64,000 nt of DNA from Micromonospora sp. NBRC 110009. Its GTDB lineage: Bacteria > Actinomycetota > Actinomycetes > Mycobacteriales > Micromonosporaceae. Numbering within the stretch: the first letter of the stretch is position 1; each line of letters begins with the position of its first letter. Location: positions 2,790,001 to 2,854,000 of the forward strand of contig NZ_CP130427.1 of the NCBI RefSeq assembly GCF_030518795.1, in the 5' to 3' direction. A model generated the notes under the pieces. That model searched no databases, was not told the DNA's origin, and saw nothing but the letters and a program-made list of their open reading frames with translations. Positions 6,789 through 15,193 of this stretch are shown in pieces. The position numbers and the translations under genes are program-made.

Positions 6789-9095
6789 TCAGCGGTGGGC
6801 TGCCGCGTAGGACTCCAGCCAGGCGACCTGGGCGGGGTCCAGGGAGGGGCGGACCCGGCCGCGGGCGGTCGCCACGTGTGCGGCGGTGACCGTGGCGGCG
6901 GCCAGCGACTCGCGCATCGCGGCGAGCGCCGACTCGCGGACCAGGGCCGCGCAGTCGGCGGCGGAGAAGCCGGCCAGCTCCTCGCCGAGCGCGGCCAGGT
7001 CCACGTCGGGCGCGAGCGGCACGTCCCGGGCGGCGGCGCGGAGGATCTCCCCCCGGGCCGGGCCGTCCGGCGGCGGCACGTACACCAGGCGTTCCAGCCG
7101 GCCGGGCCGGAGCAGCGCCGGGTCGACCAGGTCCGGCCGGTTCGTCGCGCCGACCACCACGACGTTGCGCAGCGCCTCCACCCCGTCCAGCTCGGTGAGC
7201 AGCGCCGCGACCACCCGGTCGGTGGTGCCCCCGTCGGTGGTCTGGCCGCGGACCGGGGCGAGCGCGTCCACCTCGTCCAGGAAGACCAACGTCGGGGCGG
7301 CCTCGCGGGCCCGGCGGAACAGCTCGCGGACCGCCCGTTCGCTTTCGCCCACCCACTTGGAGAGCAGCTCCGCGCCCTTCACCGACAGCACGTTGGCCCG
7401 CCCGGACCCGGCCAGCGCGGTCACCAGGTAGGTCTTGCCGCAGCCGGGCGGCCCGTAGAGCAGCACCCCGCGCGGCGGCGTCACGCCCAGCCGGGCGAAG
7501 GTGTCCGGGTAGGTCAGCGGCCAGAGCACCGACTCGGTCAGCGTCTGCTTGACCTCGTGCAGGCCCCCCACGTCGTCCAGGGTCACCGCAGCCAGCTCCA
7601 GGGTGGACCCGGCCATCGTGGTGGGCCGGACCACCTCCAGCGCGGCGGTGAAGTCGGCCATCGCCACGGTCGGCGTCTCGGCCGCCTTCTGCCGCAGCGC
7701 CGCGCGCACCCCGGCCTCGCGGACCAGCGCGGCCAGGTCGGCGGCGACGAAGCCGGGCGTACGCCCGGCCACCTCGTCCAGCCGGACGTCTCCGGCGAGC
7801 GGCACCTGCCGGGTGAGCACGCCGAGCTGCTCCCGGCGCAGCGCCTGGTCGGGCAACGGCACGGTGATCCGCAGCGCGAGCAGGTCCGGGCCGCGCAGCG
7901 CCGGATCCACCGCCTCGGGCCGGCCGGTGGTGCAGACCACCGCCGCACCGGCGCCGACCGTCTCGGCGACGACCTGCCGGAACACCGTCGCCACCGGGCC
8001 CGGCTCGTCCGCCGGGGCCAGCGCCTCCACGTCGGTGACCAGCAGCACGGCGGGTCCGGCGGCGCGTACCGCCGCGGCCGCCTCGCGGAGCCGGCGGGCG
8101 GCCGCGTCGTTGTTCAGCGCGGCCACCTCGGGGGCCCAGATCGGGCAGACGCGGGCGCGTACCCGGGCGGCGACCGCGCGGACCAGCGCGGACTTGCCCG
8201 AGCCGGCCGGCCCGCTGAGCAGGACGCCCAGCGAGACCGTGGTGCCGAGCCGGCCCAGCACCTCCCGGTGGTGGAAGCCCAGGTCCAGCAGCTCGGTCAG
8301 CTCCTCGGCCTGCGGGCGCAGCCCGGGCAGCTCGTCCACGTCGGGTGCGTCCTCCGGACCGACCAGGCCGCCGGGCGCGCCGGCGGTCGGGGCCGCTGCC
8401 GGGCCGGGGCCGGTCGCGGAGACCGGGCCGGGTCGGCCGGCCGGGGCCGGCGCACCCGTCCCGCCGCCGTCGGTGAGCCGACCGGTGACGTCCTGGCCGA
8501 CCGGCCCGGAGCCGCGGGTGGCCGGACCGTGCTCCCAGCCGACCACGGTGTCCATGGTGACCAGCCCACCGGCCGTGGGCTCGGCCGCGAGCACGCTGAG
8601 CAGGGTGCTGGTCCAGGCGTACCCGACGGTGTTGGCGAGGCTGCGCCGGGCGGCCTCGACCAGGCCGCGGACGGCGGCGTCGGGGAGCACGTCCTGGGGC
8701 AGCAGCGAGACGTCGTCCCCGGCGGTGACGACCTTGCCGAGCAGCGCGAGGCGGAGCATCTCCGGTGACACCGCGGCGACGATCCCCACCGGGCCGGCCA
8801 GGGTCACCCGGCGGGCCGGGGTGACCGGCAGCGGGCTCACCGTCACCTGCCCGCCGTCGCGGACGCCGAGGTTGCCCAGGAGCAGGTCGTCGGCGTAGAG
8901 CAGGGCGCTGCTCGCGCCCGGCTCGGCCGGGGCCGCGATGCCGGCGGTGACCCGCCGGCCGGCCAGCCGCACCGGGTCGCCGGGGCGCAGCGCCAGCGCG
9001 GTCAGCACCTCGGGGTGCAGGCGGACGACGCCGCGCCGGGCGTCCAGGGCCGCCGGCCGCAGGCTCGCGGTGAGGGTCAGGTCGGGTTCCGCCAC
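6789..9095 (-). CDS. CDC48-type AAA ATPase with degenerate D1 ring
   Basis: 768 residues with the VAT/CDC48 plan: an N-terminal double-psi barrel-like domain (LTLTASLRPAALDARRG), D1 (Walker A GPAGSGKS, Lys301) and D2 (Walker A GPPGCGKT, Lys554; Walker B LVFLDEVDALAP; arginine-finger segment DPALLRPGRLER). In D1 the Walker B glutamate is missing (VTDVEALAP, Asp355 then Val356), and the DPALRRPGRFDR-like segment is DPALRGPDLLALR, so D1 probably binds but does not hydrolyse ATP. It should unfold or extract proteins. GTG 9095 is chosen over GTG 9119 because TACTGT (9103-9108) ends 7 bases before it, a leaderless promoter. It converges on gvpK, so it is not part of the gvp transcript. Confidence 0.85.
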   Translation of the reverse strand: MAEPDLTLTASLRPAALDARRGVVRLHPEVLTALALRPGDPVRLAGRRVTAGIAAPAEPGASSALLYADDLLLGNLGVRDGGQVTVSPLPVTPARRVTLAGPVGIVAAVSPEMLRLALLGKVVTAGDDVSLLPQDVLPDAAVRGLVEAARRSLANTVGYAWTSTLLSVLAAEPTAGGLVTMDTVVGWEHGPATRGSGPVGQDVTGRLTDGGGTGAPAPAGRPGPVSATGPGPAAAPTAGAPGGLVGPEDAPDVDELPGLRPQAEELTELLDLGFHHREVLGRLGTTVSLGVLLSGPAGSGKSALVRAVAARVRARVCPIWAPEVAALNNDAAARRLREAAAAVRAAGPAVLLVTDVEALAPADEPGPVATVFRQVVAETVGAGAAVVCTTGRPEAVDPALRGPDLLALRITVPLPDQALRREQLGVLTRQVPLAGDVRLDEVAGRTPGFVAADLAALVREAGVRAALRQKAAETPTVAMADFTAALEVVRPTTMAGSTLELAAVTLDDVGGLHEVKQTLTESVLWPLTYPDTFARLGVTPPRGVLLYGPPGCGKTYLVTALAGSGRANVLSVKGAELLSKWVGESERAVRELFRRAREAAPTLVFLDEVDALAPVRGQTTDGGTTDRVVAALLTELDGVEALRNVVVVGATNRPDLVDPALLRPGRLERLVYVPPPDGPARGEILRAAARDVPLAPDVDLAALGEELAGFSAADCAALVRESALAAMRESLAAATVTAAHVATARGRVRPSLDPAQVAWLESYAAAHR

Positions 9096-9150
9096 CCGCC
9101 CGACAGTAGCCGCCGGCACCAGGGAGTGCCCGTGGCGCGTCCCGCCCGGC

Positions 9151-9612
9151 TCAGACCGGGCCGGTCTCCTCCAGCAGCGACGGATCGCGCCGGATCATCT
9201 CGGCCAGCCGGACGGCCGGGTCGGTGGCCACCCGGTCCTGCCCGGGGGCCGGCACCGTCTTCACCGACATCGGCCAGGCCGGCGGAGGCGCCGGCGCGGG
9301 CACCGGGGTGACCGTCACCTCCGGCCCCGACCAGGAGATCCGCAGCGGGTACGCCTGCCCGCCCTGCTCCACCCGCAGGGTGACCGCCAGCCCGGGGTGC
9401 TCCGCCACCACCCGGCGCATCGCCTCGGCGACGTCCTCGATCGGATTCCGCCGCTCCGGTCCGGGCCCGCCGCGCAGCCGGTACGCGCCGTGCCCCTCCC
9501 GCGTCACCGGCTCGGTGTCCTCCGACTCCTCGCCGGGGACCGGTCCCCGGTGGCGCAACGCCTCCTCGCGGCGGGCGAGCCGGGCCAGTGTCTCGTCCAG
9601 ATCACCTCTCAT
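9151..9612 (-). CDS. Hypothetical protein downstream of cvnD
   Basis: 153 residues, no family recognised. ATG 9612 has an AAGGGG-type ribosome site (about 8 bases upstream). The N-terminus is a charged helix (DLDETLARLARREEALRHR); the middle (PIEDVAEAMRRVVAEHPGLAVTLRVEQGGQ) could form a small alpha/beta domain; the Pro-rich linker PVPAPAPPPAW is followed by a short C-terminal helix (RLAEMIRRDPSLLEE). No signal peptide or membrane segment. It begins 43 bases after cvnD and probably shares its transcript. ATG 9630 is an alternative start. Confidence 0.6.
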   Translation of the reverse strand: MRGDLDETLARLARREEALRHRGPVPGEESEDTEPVTREGHGAYRLRGGPGPERRNPIEDVAEAMRRVVAEHPGLAVTLRVEQGGQAYPLRISWSGPEVTVTPVPAPAPPPAWPMSVKTVPAPGQDRVATDPAVRLAEMIRRDPSLLEETGPV

Positions 9613-9655
9613 CACGCCCACCCCTTCCATGAAACGGATCGAACCGGCGCCCGGT

Positions 9656-10396
9656 TCAGGTGCCACTCTCCCGGGTGGCCCGCTCCAGCGCCCGGTCGAG
9701 GACGACCAGCAGGGCGTCCCGGACGGAGAGCCGGTCCCGAGCGTCGAACTGGACCAGCGGCACATGCTCGTTGATCGCCAGCGCCCAGCGGATCGACGGC
9801 AGGTCGAGCGCCAACCGGCCGTCGAAGGCGTTCACCCCGACGGCGAAGGGCAGCCCGGCCCGCTCGAAGAAGTCGACCGCCGGAAAGCAGTCGTCCAGCC
9901 GGGCGCTGTCGACCACCACCAGCGCGCCGAGCGCGCCCCGGGCCAGGTCGTCCCACATGAAGCCGAAGCGGGCCTGGCCGGGCGTGCCGAACAGGTAGAG
10001 CTTGAGGCTGCGGTCGATGGTCACGCAGCCGAAGTCCATCGCCACCGTGGTGGTGGTCTTCGCGGAGTCGGCGCCCAGGTCGTCCACCCCGATGCCGGCG
10101 CTGGTCATCTCCGCGTCGGTGGTCAGCGGGGCGATCTCCGAGATGGCCCCCACCGTGGTGGTCTTGCCGACCCCGAAGCCGCCGGCGATGAGGATCTTCA
10201 CCGGGACCGGCGCCCGGGTGTTCGCGGGCCGGGTCGGGGCCGGCGCGGCGGCCACCGGCGGCAGGTACGGCGCGGGCGCGGCCCCGTCGGGGGCCGGAGC
10301 CGGGGCGGCCGGACCGGCGTACCGGGCGGCGGCGCTGTTCGCGGCCGGACCGCCCGTGGCGGCGGCCGGCCAGTCAGGAGATCGCACGGAGTCCAT
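9656..10396 (-). CDS. cvnD: Conservon GTPase CvnD
   Basis: 246 residues. A Pro/Ala-rich 60-residue N-terminus precedes a small Ras-like GTPase domain: P-loop GGFGVGKTT, switch region TKTTTTVAMDFG (seen as SAKTTTTVAMDFGCV), FGTPGQARFGFMW as the DxxG equivalent, and GVNAFDGR replacing NKxD (VNxFD is usual in this family). CvnD is the GTP-binding protein of actinobacterial conservons, acting with CvnA-C as a membrane-associated signalling complex that in Streptomyces influences development and secondary metabolism. ATG 10396 lies inside the end of cvnC (23-base overlap); TTG 10399 is adjacent. Confidence 0.88.
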   Translation of the reverse strand: MDSVRSPDWPAAATGGPAANSAAARYAGPAAPAPAPDGAAPAPYLPPVAAAPAPTRPANTRAPVPVKILIAGGFGVGKTTTVGAISEIAPLTTDAEMTSAGIGVDDLGADSAKTTTTVAMDFGCVTIDRSLKLYLFGTPGQARFGFMWDDLARGALGALVVVDSARLDDCFPAVDFFERAGLPFAVGVNAFDGRLALDLPSIRWALAINEHVPLVQFDARDRLSVRDALLVVLDRALERATRESGT

Positions 10397-10817
10397 CAAT
10401 CACTCGCAGGATGATGTCGGGATCGAGGCTGTCCTCGGCGTCGCCGACGTGCACGTCGAGGTGGCCGGCGGCCCGCAGGTCGCCCACCAGCACCCGGGTC
10501 ACGCCGAAGTGCATTCGGGTCCGGGCGGAGATCTCCGCCACCGAGATCGGGTCGGCGCAGAGCGCGACGATCGCCGCCAGTTCCGGGGCGAGCCGGGCGC
10601 TGACCGCCCACGAGCCGCCCTCCGGCCGGGCGCTCACCTGGGTCTCCAGGCCGATCGCCGGGTCACCGGCCACCCGGCCGGCGGTCAGCACGAACGGGCG
10701 CGGGCCGGGAGGTTCCGCGTCGCCCTCGTCCGGCTCCCCGGCCCGGGAGGGCGAGCGCAGGTACGGCCGGATCCGGACCTCGGGGTCCGGGTCCTCGCCG
10801 GCCAGCTCCGGGGTCAT
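10374..10817 (-). CDS. cvnC: Conservon protein CvnC (DUF742)
   Basis: 147 residues. DUF742 proteins begin with a short Pro-rich segment (VRIRPYLRSP) and end in a winged-helix-like domain; here ISVAEISARTRMHFGVTRVLVGDLRAAGHLDVH is the conserved part. The family is the third conservon component and is believed to link CvnB to the GTPase. ATG 10817 overlaps the cvnB stop (ATGA), and its end overlaps cvnD, so the four genes are translationally coupled. Confidence 0.88.
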   Translation of the reverse strand: MTPELAGEDPDPEVRIRPYLRSPSRAGEPDEGDAEPPGPRPFVLTAGRVAGDPAIGLETQVSARPEGGSWAVSARLAPELAAIVALCADPISVAEISARTRMHFGVTRVLVGDLRAAGHLDVHVGDAEDSLDPDIILRVIDGLRAIS

Positions 10818-11278
10818 TGCTGTACGGCGTTCTTCAGCTCGGCGATCAGCCGCGGGGTGAGGGCGCCGCCGGCCCGCCCGGCGAAGAGCGTCATCTCGTA
10901 CGCCACGGTGCCGAGGTTCGCCGAGCGGTCGGCGACCACGCCGAGCACCGAGCCGCTGCTGATCGCGCTGATCAGCAGGTAGCCCTCGGCCATGTCCACG
11001 ATCACCCGGTTGAGGCCGCCCAGCGCGTACCAGCTCGCGGCGCCGCCGGCGAGGCTGGTCATGCCGGAGACGACCGCGGCGAGCCGTTCCGCGTTGGACC
11101 GGTCCTTGATCGCGGACATGGCCATCAGCAGCCCGTCGGAGGAGACGGCGATGGCCTCCATCACCCCGGCCGTGCTGGAGGTGAACGAGTCGAGCAGCCA
11201 GTTGAACGTGCGTGCCTCGGGGCTGAGCCCTCCGGTGCCGTTCTGGTCGACGTTGTCGTGCAGGAAGGGGCTGGTCAC
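10814..11278 (-). CDS. cvnB: Conservon Roadblock/LC7 protein CvnB
   Basis: 154 residues. The Roadblock/LC7 domain spans most of the protein: NWLLDSFTSSTAGVMEAIAV, SSDGLLMAMSAI, and RVIVDMAEGYLLISAISSGSVLGVVAD. In conservons it interacts with the sensor CvnA and the GTPase CvnD, like MglB with MglA. The start is GTG 11278, whose GTGA overlaps the cvnA stop (11275-11277). An ATC-rich upstream stretch gives no better start. Confidence 0.88.
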   Translation of the reverse strand: MTSPFLHDNVDQNGTGGLSPEARTFNWLLDSFTSSTAGVMEAIAVSSDGLLMAMSAIKDRSNAERLAAVVSGMTSLAGGAASWYALGGLNRVIVDMAEGYLLISAISSGSVLGVVADRSANLGTVAYEMTLFAGRAGGALTPRLIAELKNAVQQ

Positions 11279-13662
11279 CGTGATGCGTCCTCTCCGTAGC
11301 GGCGGTCTGGACTGACTTCGCGCAGAGCACGGGCGACGCCCGCCTCGAACTCGGTGATGAGGTTGCGGACCTCGGCCGGGTCCCCGGGCTGCTGGCTGGC
11401 GGGTGGGGCGGCCGGCAGCGGGGAGACGATCAGGTTCGCGCCGGGCACCCGCTGGCTGAGCCGCGGCCGGCCGGGCGTGGGCGGGACCGGAGTGCCGCCG
11501 CCCTCGGCCCGGCGTACGCCCTCCTGGAACGCCTCGACCAGCGCGCGGACCGTGGCCGGGTCGCCGGTGGGGCCGCCCACCGGCCCGACCGGGCCGGTTC
11601 CGGCGACCGACGGTTCGGACCCGGCGCCGAAGGCGTTCCAGGACTGCCCGGACTCGATGGTGCGGGTGGCCCGGCTCAGCAGCGCCCGGTCGAACCCGGG
11701 GCACTCCTCGGCGGGGGGTGCCGCCGGCGTCCGGACCGGTTCGGGCAGCGCGCGCCGCCCCCGGGACGGTACGGCGGCCCGCGCCACGGTCGCGCCGGGG
11801 CGATCGGGGCGGCGGACCACCAGCAGGGCGGCGGGCATCTCCAGCCGGGCGGTCACCCCGCCCCCGACGGTCGGCGCCAGGCCGACCGTCCAGCCGTGCC
11901 GGCGGGCCAGCCGGCCCACCACGAAGAGCCCGAGCACCTCGGTCGGGGCCAGGTCGAGCCGTTCCCGGCGGGTGAGCCGGGCGTTCTCCTCGGCGAGGCG
12001 TTCCCCGGTCATGCCGATGCCACGGTCCACCACGGTGAGCCGCCCGCCGCCGTCGGTCAGCTCGCCGGACACCGTCACGCGAGTGTGCGGCGGGGAGAAG
12101 ACGGTGGCGTTCTCCATCAGTTCGGCGAGAGCCAGCACGAGGTCGCCCGCGATCGCGGGCGAGGCCGACACCCCGGGCGGCACCTTGACGTCGACCCGGG
12201 TGTAGTCCTCGATCTCGCCGAGCGCGAGCCGGACCACGTCGGCCAGCGGCACCGGCGCGACGTGCTCGTCCGTGCCGGGGTCGCCGGAGAGCACCACCAG
12301 GCTGCCGGCGTTGCGGCGCAGCCGGCTGGAGATGTGGTCCAGCCGGTACAGGTGCTCCAGCCGGCCCGGGTCGGACTCCTGCCGTTCCAGCCGGTCGATC
12401 AGCGCGATCTGCCGGCCGACCAGGTTCTGCGTACGCCGGCCGACGTGGCCGAACATCTGCGCCACGTTGCGGCGGCCGGCCACCTGGCGTTCGACCAGCC
12501 GGGCGGCGGTGCGCTGGACGCGTTCGAACGCGCGGGCCAGGTCCCCGATCTCGTCCCGGGCCCGGACGTCGACCGGGTCGAGCCGGACCGGTCGGACGGT
12601 CTCGGCGTCGTCGTCCACGACCCGATGAAGCTCGGCCTCGGCGACCCGGGCGACCCGGTCGGCGGAGCGGGTGAGCCGGGTCAGCGGCCGGGCCACCGCA
12701 CCCGCGACGGCCACGCTGAGTAGCCCCACGAGCAGCGGGATCACGGCGGCGGCCGAGCCGACCAGCCAGGCGGCGGTGAGCGCCTCCCGCTGGTCGGCGG
12801 TGGTCTCCGCGAGCACGTCCGCGACGATCTTCTTCGCCACGAACTGGAGCAGGGTGATCATCGAACGGGCCGAGGGGAACAGCGCGTCCAGCGGAACCGC
12901 GGCGATCGCCGCCGCCGGGTCCCGGAGGCTGTCGGTTTCGAACGTGGGGCTGGTGCGGGCGGCGACCGCGGCGTCGTCGAGCTGCGCCAGCTTCAGCTGT
13001 TCCGCGGTGATGAGGCTGCGGAACCGCACCTTGTCCACCTGCAGTGCGGCCACGCAGGCTAGGTACGCGGCGGACACCTGCGCACCGCCGGTCGCCTTCA
13101 CCAGCACGATCAGGGTGGCGCAGGCGGCGAGCCGTTCGGCGGAGCGGAGCACGGCGTCCAGCGCCAGCACCTGCCGCCCGGCCGAGGTGTGGGTGTCCAC
13201 CTGGAACGGCAGCCGCAGCCCGTCGATCAGCGCCACGTCGATCGGGCCGAAGGCCTCCATGACCTGGGTCGGGGTCGCCTTTCCCGCCAGCACCGCGGTA
13301 CGCAGGTCGGCCAGCTTCCGTACGCCGTCCAGGGCGGTGGTGAGCTCGGCGGACAGCCGGTGGCCGAGTTCGGCCCGGAGGTCGGCGACGTGGTCGTCCA
13401 CGGCGGTGGACTTCTGGATCAGCTCGCTTCGGGTCACCCGGCCGAGCAGCAGCCCCACCGAGAGCAGCTGTTCCTGCTGCAGGTCCTGCACCAGGCTGCC
13501 GATCCGGCTGGCCGTCCGGACGGTCTGCGCGGTGTCGGCGGCCCGCTGGGCCGCCCCGACCCGGTCGAGGACCACCGGCACGGCCAGGCCGACCATGCTG
13601 AGCAGCGGAATGATCACGAGCAGGGTGAGCTTGCCCCGGATCCGTAGCCTAGCGAGCAGCAT
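11275..13662 (-). CDS. cvnA: Conservon sensor histidine-kinase-like protein CvnA
   Basis: 795 residues. Order: cytoplasmic basic start, first membrane segment (about 12-31), a helical nitrate/nitrite-sensing-type extracytoplasmic domain (about 40-290), second membrane segment (about 300-325, ending GAVARPLTRLTRSADRVA), HAMP, a dimerisation region (YRLDHISSRLRRNAGSLVVLSG) and a GHKL ATPase domain with N-box ELMENATVFSPP and G-boxes DRGIGM and GLFVVGRLARRHG. A long Pro-rich tail (about 630-795) follows. As in other CvnA proteins the dimerisation helix lacks an obvious classical H-box, so phosphotransfer is uncertain. ATG 13662 overlaps the upstream sensor gene by 14 bases. Confidence 0.87.
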   Translation of the reverse strand: MLLARLRIRGKLTLLVIIPLLSMVGLAVPVVLDRVGAAQRAADTAQTVRTASRIGSLVQDLQQEQLLSVGLLLGRVTRSELIQKSTAVDDHVADLRAELGHRLSAELTTALDGVRKLADLRTAVLAGKATPTQVMEAFGPIDVALIDGLRLPFQVDTHTSAGRQVLALDAVLRSAERLAACATLIVLVKATGGAQVSAAYLACVAALQVDKVRFRSLITAEQLKLAQLDDAAVAARTSPTFETDSLRDPAAAIAAVPLDALFPSARSMITLLQFVAKKIVADVLAETTADQREALTAAWLVGSAAAVIPLLVGLLSVAVAGAVARPLTRLTRSADRVARVAEAELHRVVDDDAETVRPVRLDPVDVRARDEIGDLARAFERVQRTAARLVERQVAGRRNVAQMFGHVGRRTQNLVGRQIALIDRLERQESDPGRLEHLYRLDHISSRLRRNAGSLVVLSGDPGTDEHVAPVPLADVVRLALGEIEDYTRVDVKVPPGVSASPAIAGDLVLALAELMENATVFSPPHTRVTVSGELTDGGGRLTVVDRGIGMTGERLAEENARLTRRERLDLAPTEVLGLFVVGRLARRHGWTVGLAPTVGGGVTARLEMPAALLVVRRPDRPGATVARAAVPSRGRRALPEPVRTPAAPPAEECPGFDRALLSRATRTIESGQSWNAFGAGSEPSVAGTGPVGPVGGPTGDPATVRALVEAFQEGVRRAEGGGTPVPPTPGRPRLSQRVPGANLIVSPLPAAPPASQQPGDPAEVRNLITEFEAGVARALREVSPDRRYGEDASR

Positions 13663-14824
13663 CGAACGGCCCCCACCGCTCGGCCTCGCCGCCGCGGCCC
13701 GCCCCGACCGGCTGGCGCTGCCCGTCCAGCGTCGGCGGGAACCGGTCCGGCCCGGCCGGTCGGAACGCCCCCGCCGAGCCGGGGCGTCCCTCGACGGCTG
13801 CGCGGCGGGCCCGGCGTAGCGCGGCGAGCAGCGTCCCGGCCAGCACGATGAGCAGCACGCCGGCCGCGGCTACGGCGGCCACGGCCAGCAGGCGGTCCCG
13901 GTCGAGCCGGTCCAGCCGCTCCGTCAGGAGCGCGTCGAGCTGGTCGAGGATGACCTGCCGGAGCTGCTTGGCGGCCGACTGGGCGGTGAGCCGGGCGGCG
14001 GCGAGCTGACCCGGGTCGGGCCCGCCCGCCCCGGTCGGTGCCGAGTACGCCGCGAGCGCCTCGACCGCACGCTGATAGGTGTCCAGCGGGGTGAGCACGT
14101 TGGCGCCGAGGTCGGTGTTCTCCGAGCTGTCCACCGCGGCCCGCAGGTCGGCGACCAGGTCGGTGGCGGAGGCGAGCGCGCCCACCCGGAGTTCGGCCAG
14201 CTCGGCGACGGTCTTCCCGGCCTGGGCCGCGGGCCGCCGGGGGGCGAGCGCGGCCAGGTCGGCGAGGCGGCCGGCAGCCACCACCGCCTGGGGCAGGTCC
14301 CCGCCGATGCCGTCCTGCAGGTGGAACGAGTCCGACTGCGGATCGCGGACCAGGCCGGAGCTCTCCCGCACCTTCCGGTACAGGGCCAGCAGCAGGTCGG
14401 TGACCTCCGCGTACGCCAGGTAGACCGCGTCGGGGTCGGTGAGCGCCCGGTCCGGCAGGGCCTCCAGCTTGGCCCGGAGCCCGGCCCAGCGTTCGTGGCT
14501 GCGCAACTCGTCGCCGGCCGCGCTGTCCACCTCCGCCACCCGCGCGACCGCGGCGGTGAGCGCCTCCCGGGAGACCGGCCGTCCGGCGACCGCGGCGGAC
14601 TGGGCGTCGACCAGCGCGTCGGTGACCGGCCCGAGGGCGAGCAGGTAGCGCACGCCGAGCCGTTCCCGGACCGCCAGGTCCCGGTCGTCGCCGGTCTGCC
14701 GGTGGGTCTGGAGGAAGAGCAGGCCCAGCGGGGCGAGCAGGGCCACCACCAGCAGCAGGGGCAGGGGCAGGGTGCGACCCGGTGCGGAGGGCCGCCGACG
14801 GACCCGCGGCGCGGGGACTGGCAT
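13649..14824 (-). CDS. Sensor-only membrane protein upstream of cvnA
   Basis: 391 residues. ATG 14824 has a strong ribosome site (GGAGGAAAG). One membrane segment at about 19-39 and a second at 312-336 flank a helical extracytoplasmic domain of 270 residues, rich in Ala, Leu and Arg, like the sensing domain of CvnA (DSFHLQDGIGGDLPQAVVAAGRLADLA). Only a 55-residue Pro/Arg-rich cytoplasmic tail follows: there is no HAMP, kinase or methyl-accepting domain. It overlaps cvnA by 14 bases, so the two are co-translated and may form a receptor pair. No named family is claimed. Confidence 0.7.
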   Translation of the reverse strand: MPVPAPRVRRRPSAPGRTLPLPLLLVVALLAPLGLLFLQTHRQTGDDRDLAVRERLGVRYLLALGPVTDALVDAQSAAVAGRPVSREALTAAVARVAEVDSAAGDELRSHERWAGLRAKLEALPDRALTDPDAVYLAYAEVTDLLLALYRKVRESSGLVRDPQSDSFHLQDGIGGDLPQAVVAAGRLADLAALAPRRPAAQAGKTVAELAELRVGALASATDLVADLRAAVDSSENTDLGANVLTPLDTYQRAVEALAAYSAPTGAGGPDPGQLAAARLTAQSAAKQLRQVILDQLDALLTERLDRLDRDRLLAVAAVAAAGVLLIVLAGTLLAALRRARRAAVEGRPGSAGAFRPAGPDRFPPTLDGQRQPVGAGRGGEAERWGPFDAAR

Positions 14825-15193
14825 GATCTTTCCTCCGGCGACGGCGGGGGACGCTGCGGTGGCCGGGCCGTACGCGGTCCCGTTCACCGGACCGGAAAGT
14901 ATCCGAACCAGTCGTATGTGTGTCCGTGGTCGCTGAGTCAGCTTTGCGTCACTTCGGGTCGTGTCACGACTTGTTGACCTTGTGGATACGCAGCGTCCCA
15001 AGTGGTCGGTGAGATGGCCGGATCGAAGCCGATTCGCGCGTGTAGATGTGAATTCGCGGGATTCGAATTCGTCCCGCCGAGATGCCTCTGGACCTTCGGC
15101 GGTCGACGAACCTCGCGCCCCGGACGGTGCAGCCGGACAGACGTACGGCGGATCTCAGGCGACGCTCAGGTTCCGGGCCGTACCGTGTGCCGC
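14825..15193 (+). other. Divergent intergenic region with repeats
   Basis: No gene is supported here. It separates the sensor/conservon operon from the hydrolase-ABC gene. It holds an inverted repeat at 15056-15077 (GCGGGA, a 10-base AT-richer centre TTCGAATTCG, TCCCGC) next to a second GAATTCG copy at 15050-15056, and an 11-bp-spaced direct repeat at 15154-15170 described separately. A TACCGT box at 15181-15186 ends 7 bases before ATG 15194. Confidence 0.5.
15154..15170 (+). promoter_or_regulatory. Direct repeat, likely OmpR-family regulator site
   Basis: CTCAGG occurs at 15154-15159 and again at 15165-15170, an 11-bp period (one helical turn) typical of tandem binding by OmpR-family response regulators. 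With transcription predicted to start at about 15194 (TACCGT at 15181-15186) it covers the -24 to -40 region and so overlaps the -35 zone. The regulator is not identified. Confidence 0.45.

Noticed and set aside
6483..8768. Long plus-strand open frame (about 760 codons) antisense to the AAA ATPase
   Set aside because: Composition is Arg/Gly/His-rich and has no domain; it mirrors the CDC48-type gene on the other strand and is a GC-bias shadow.
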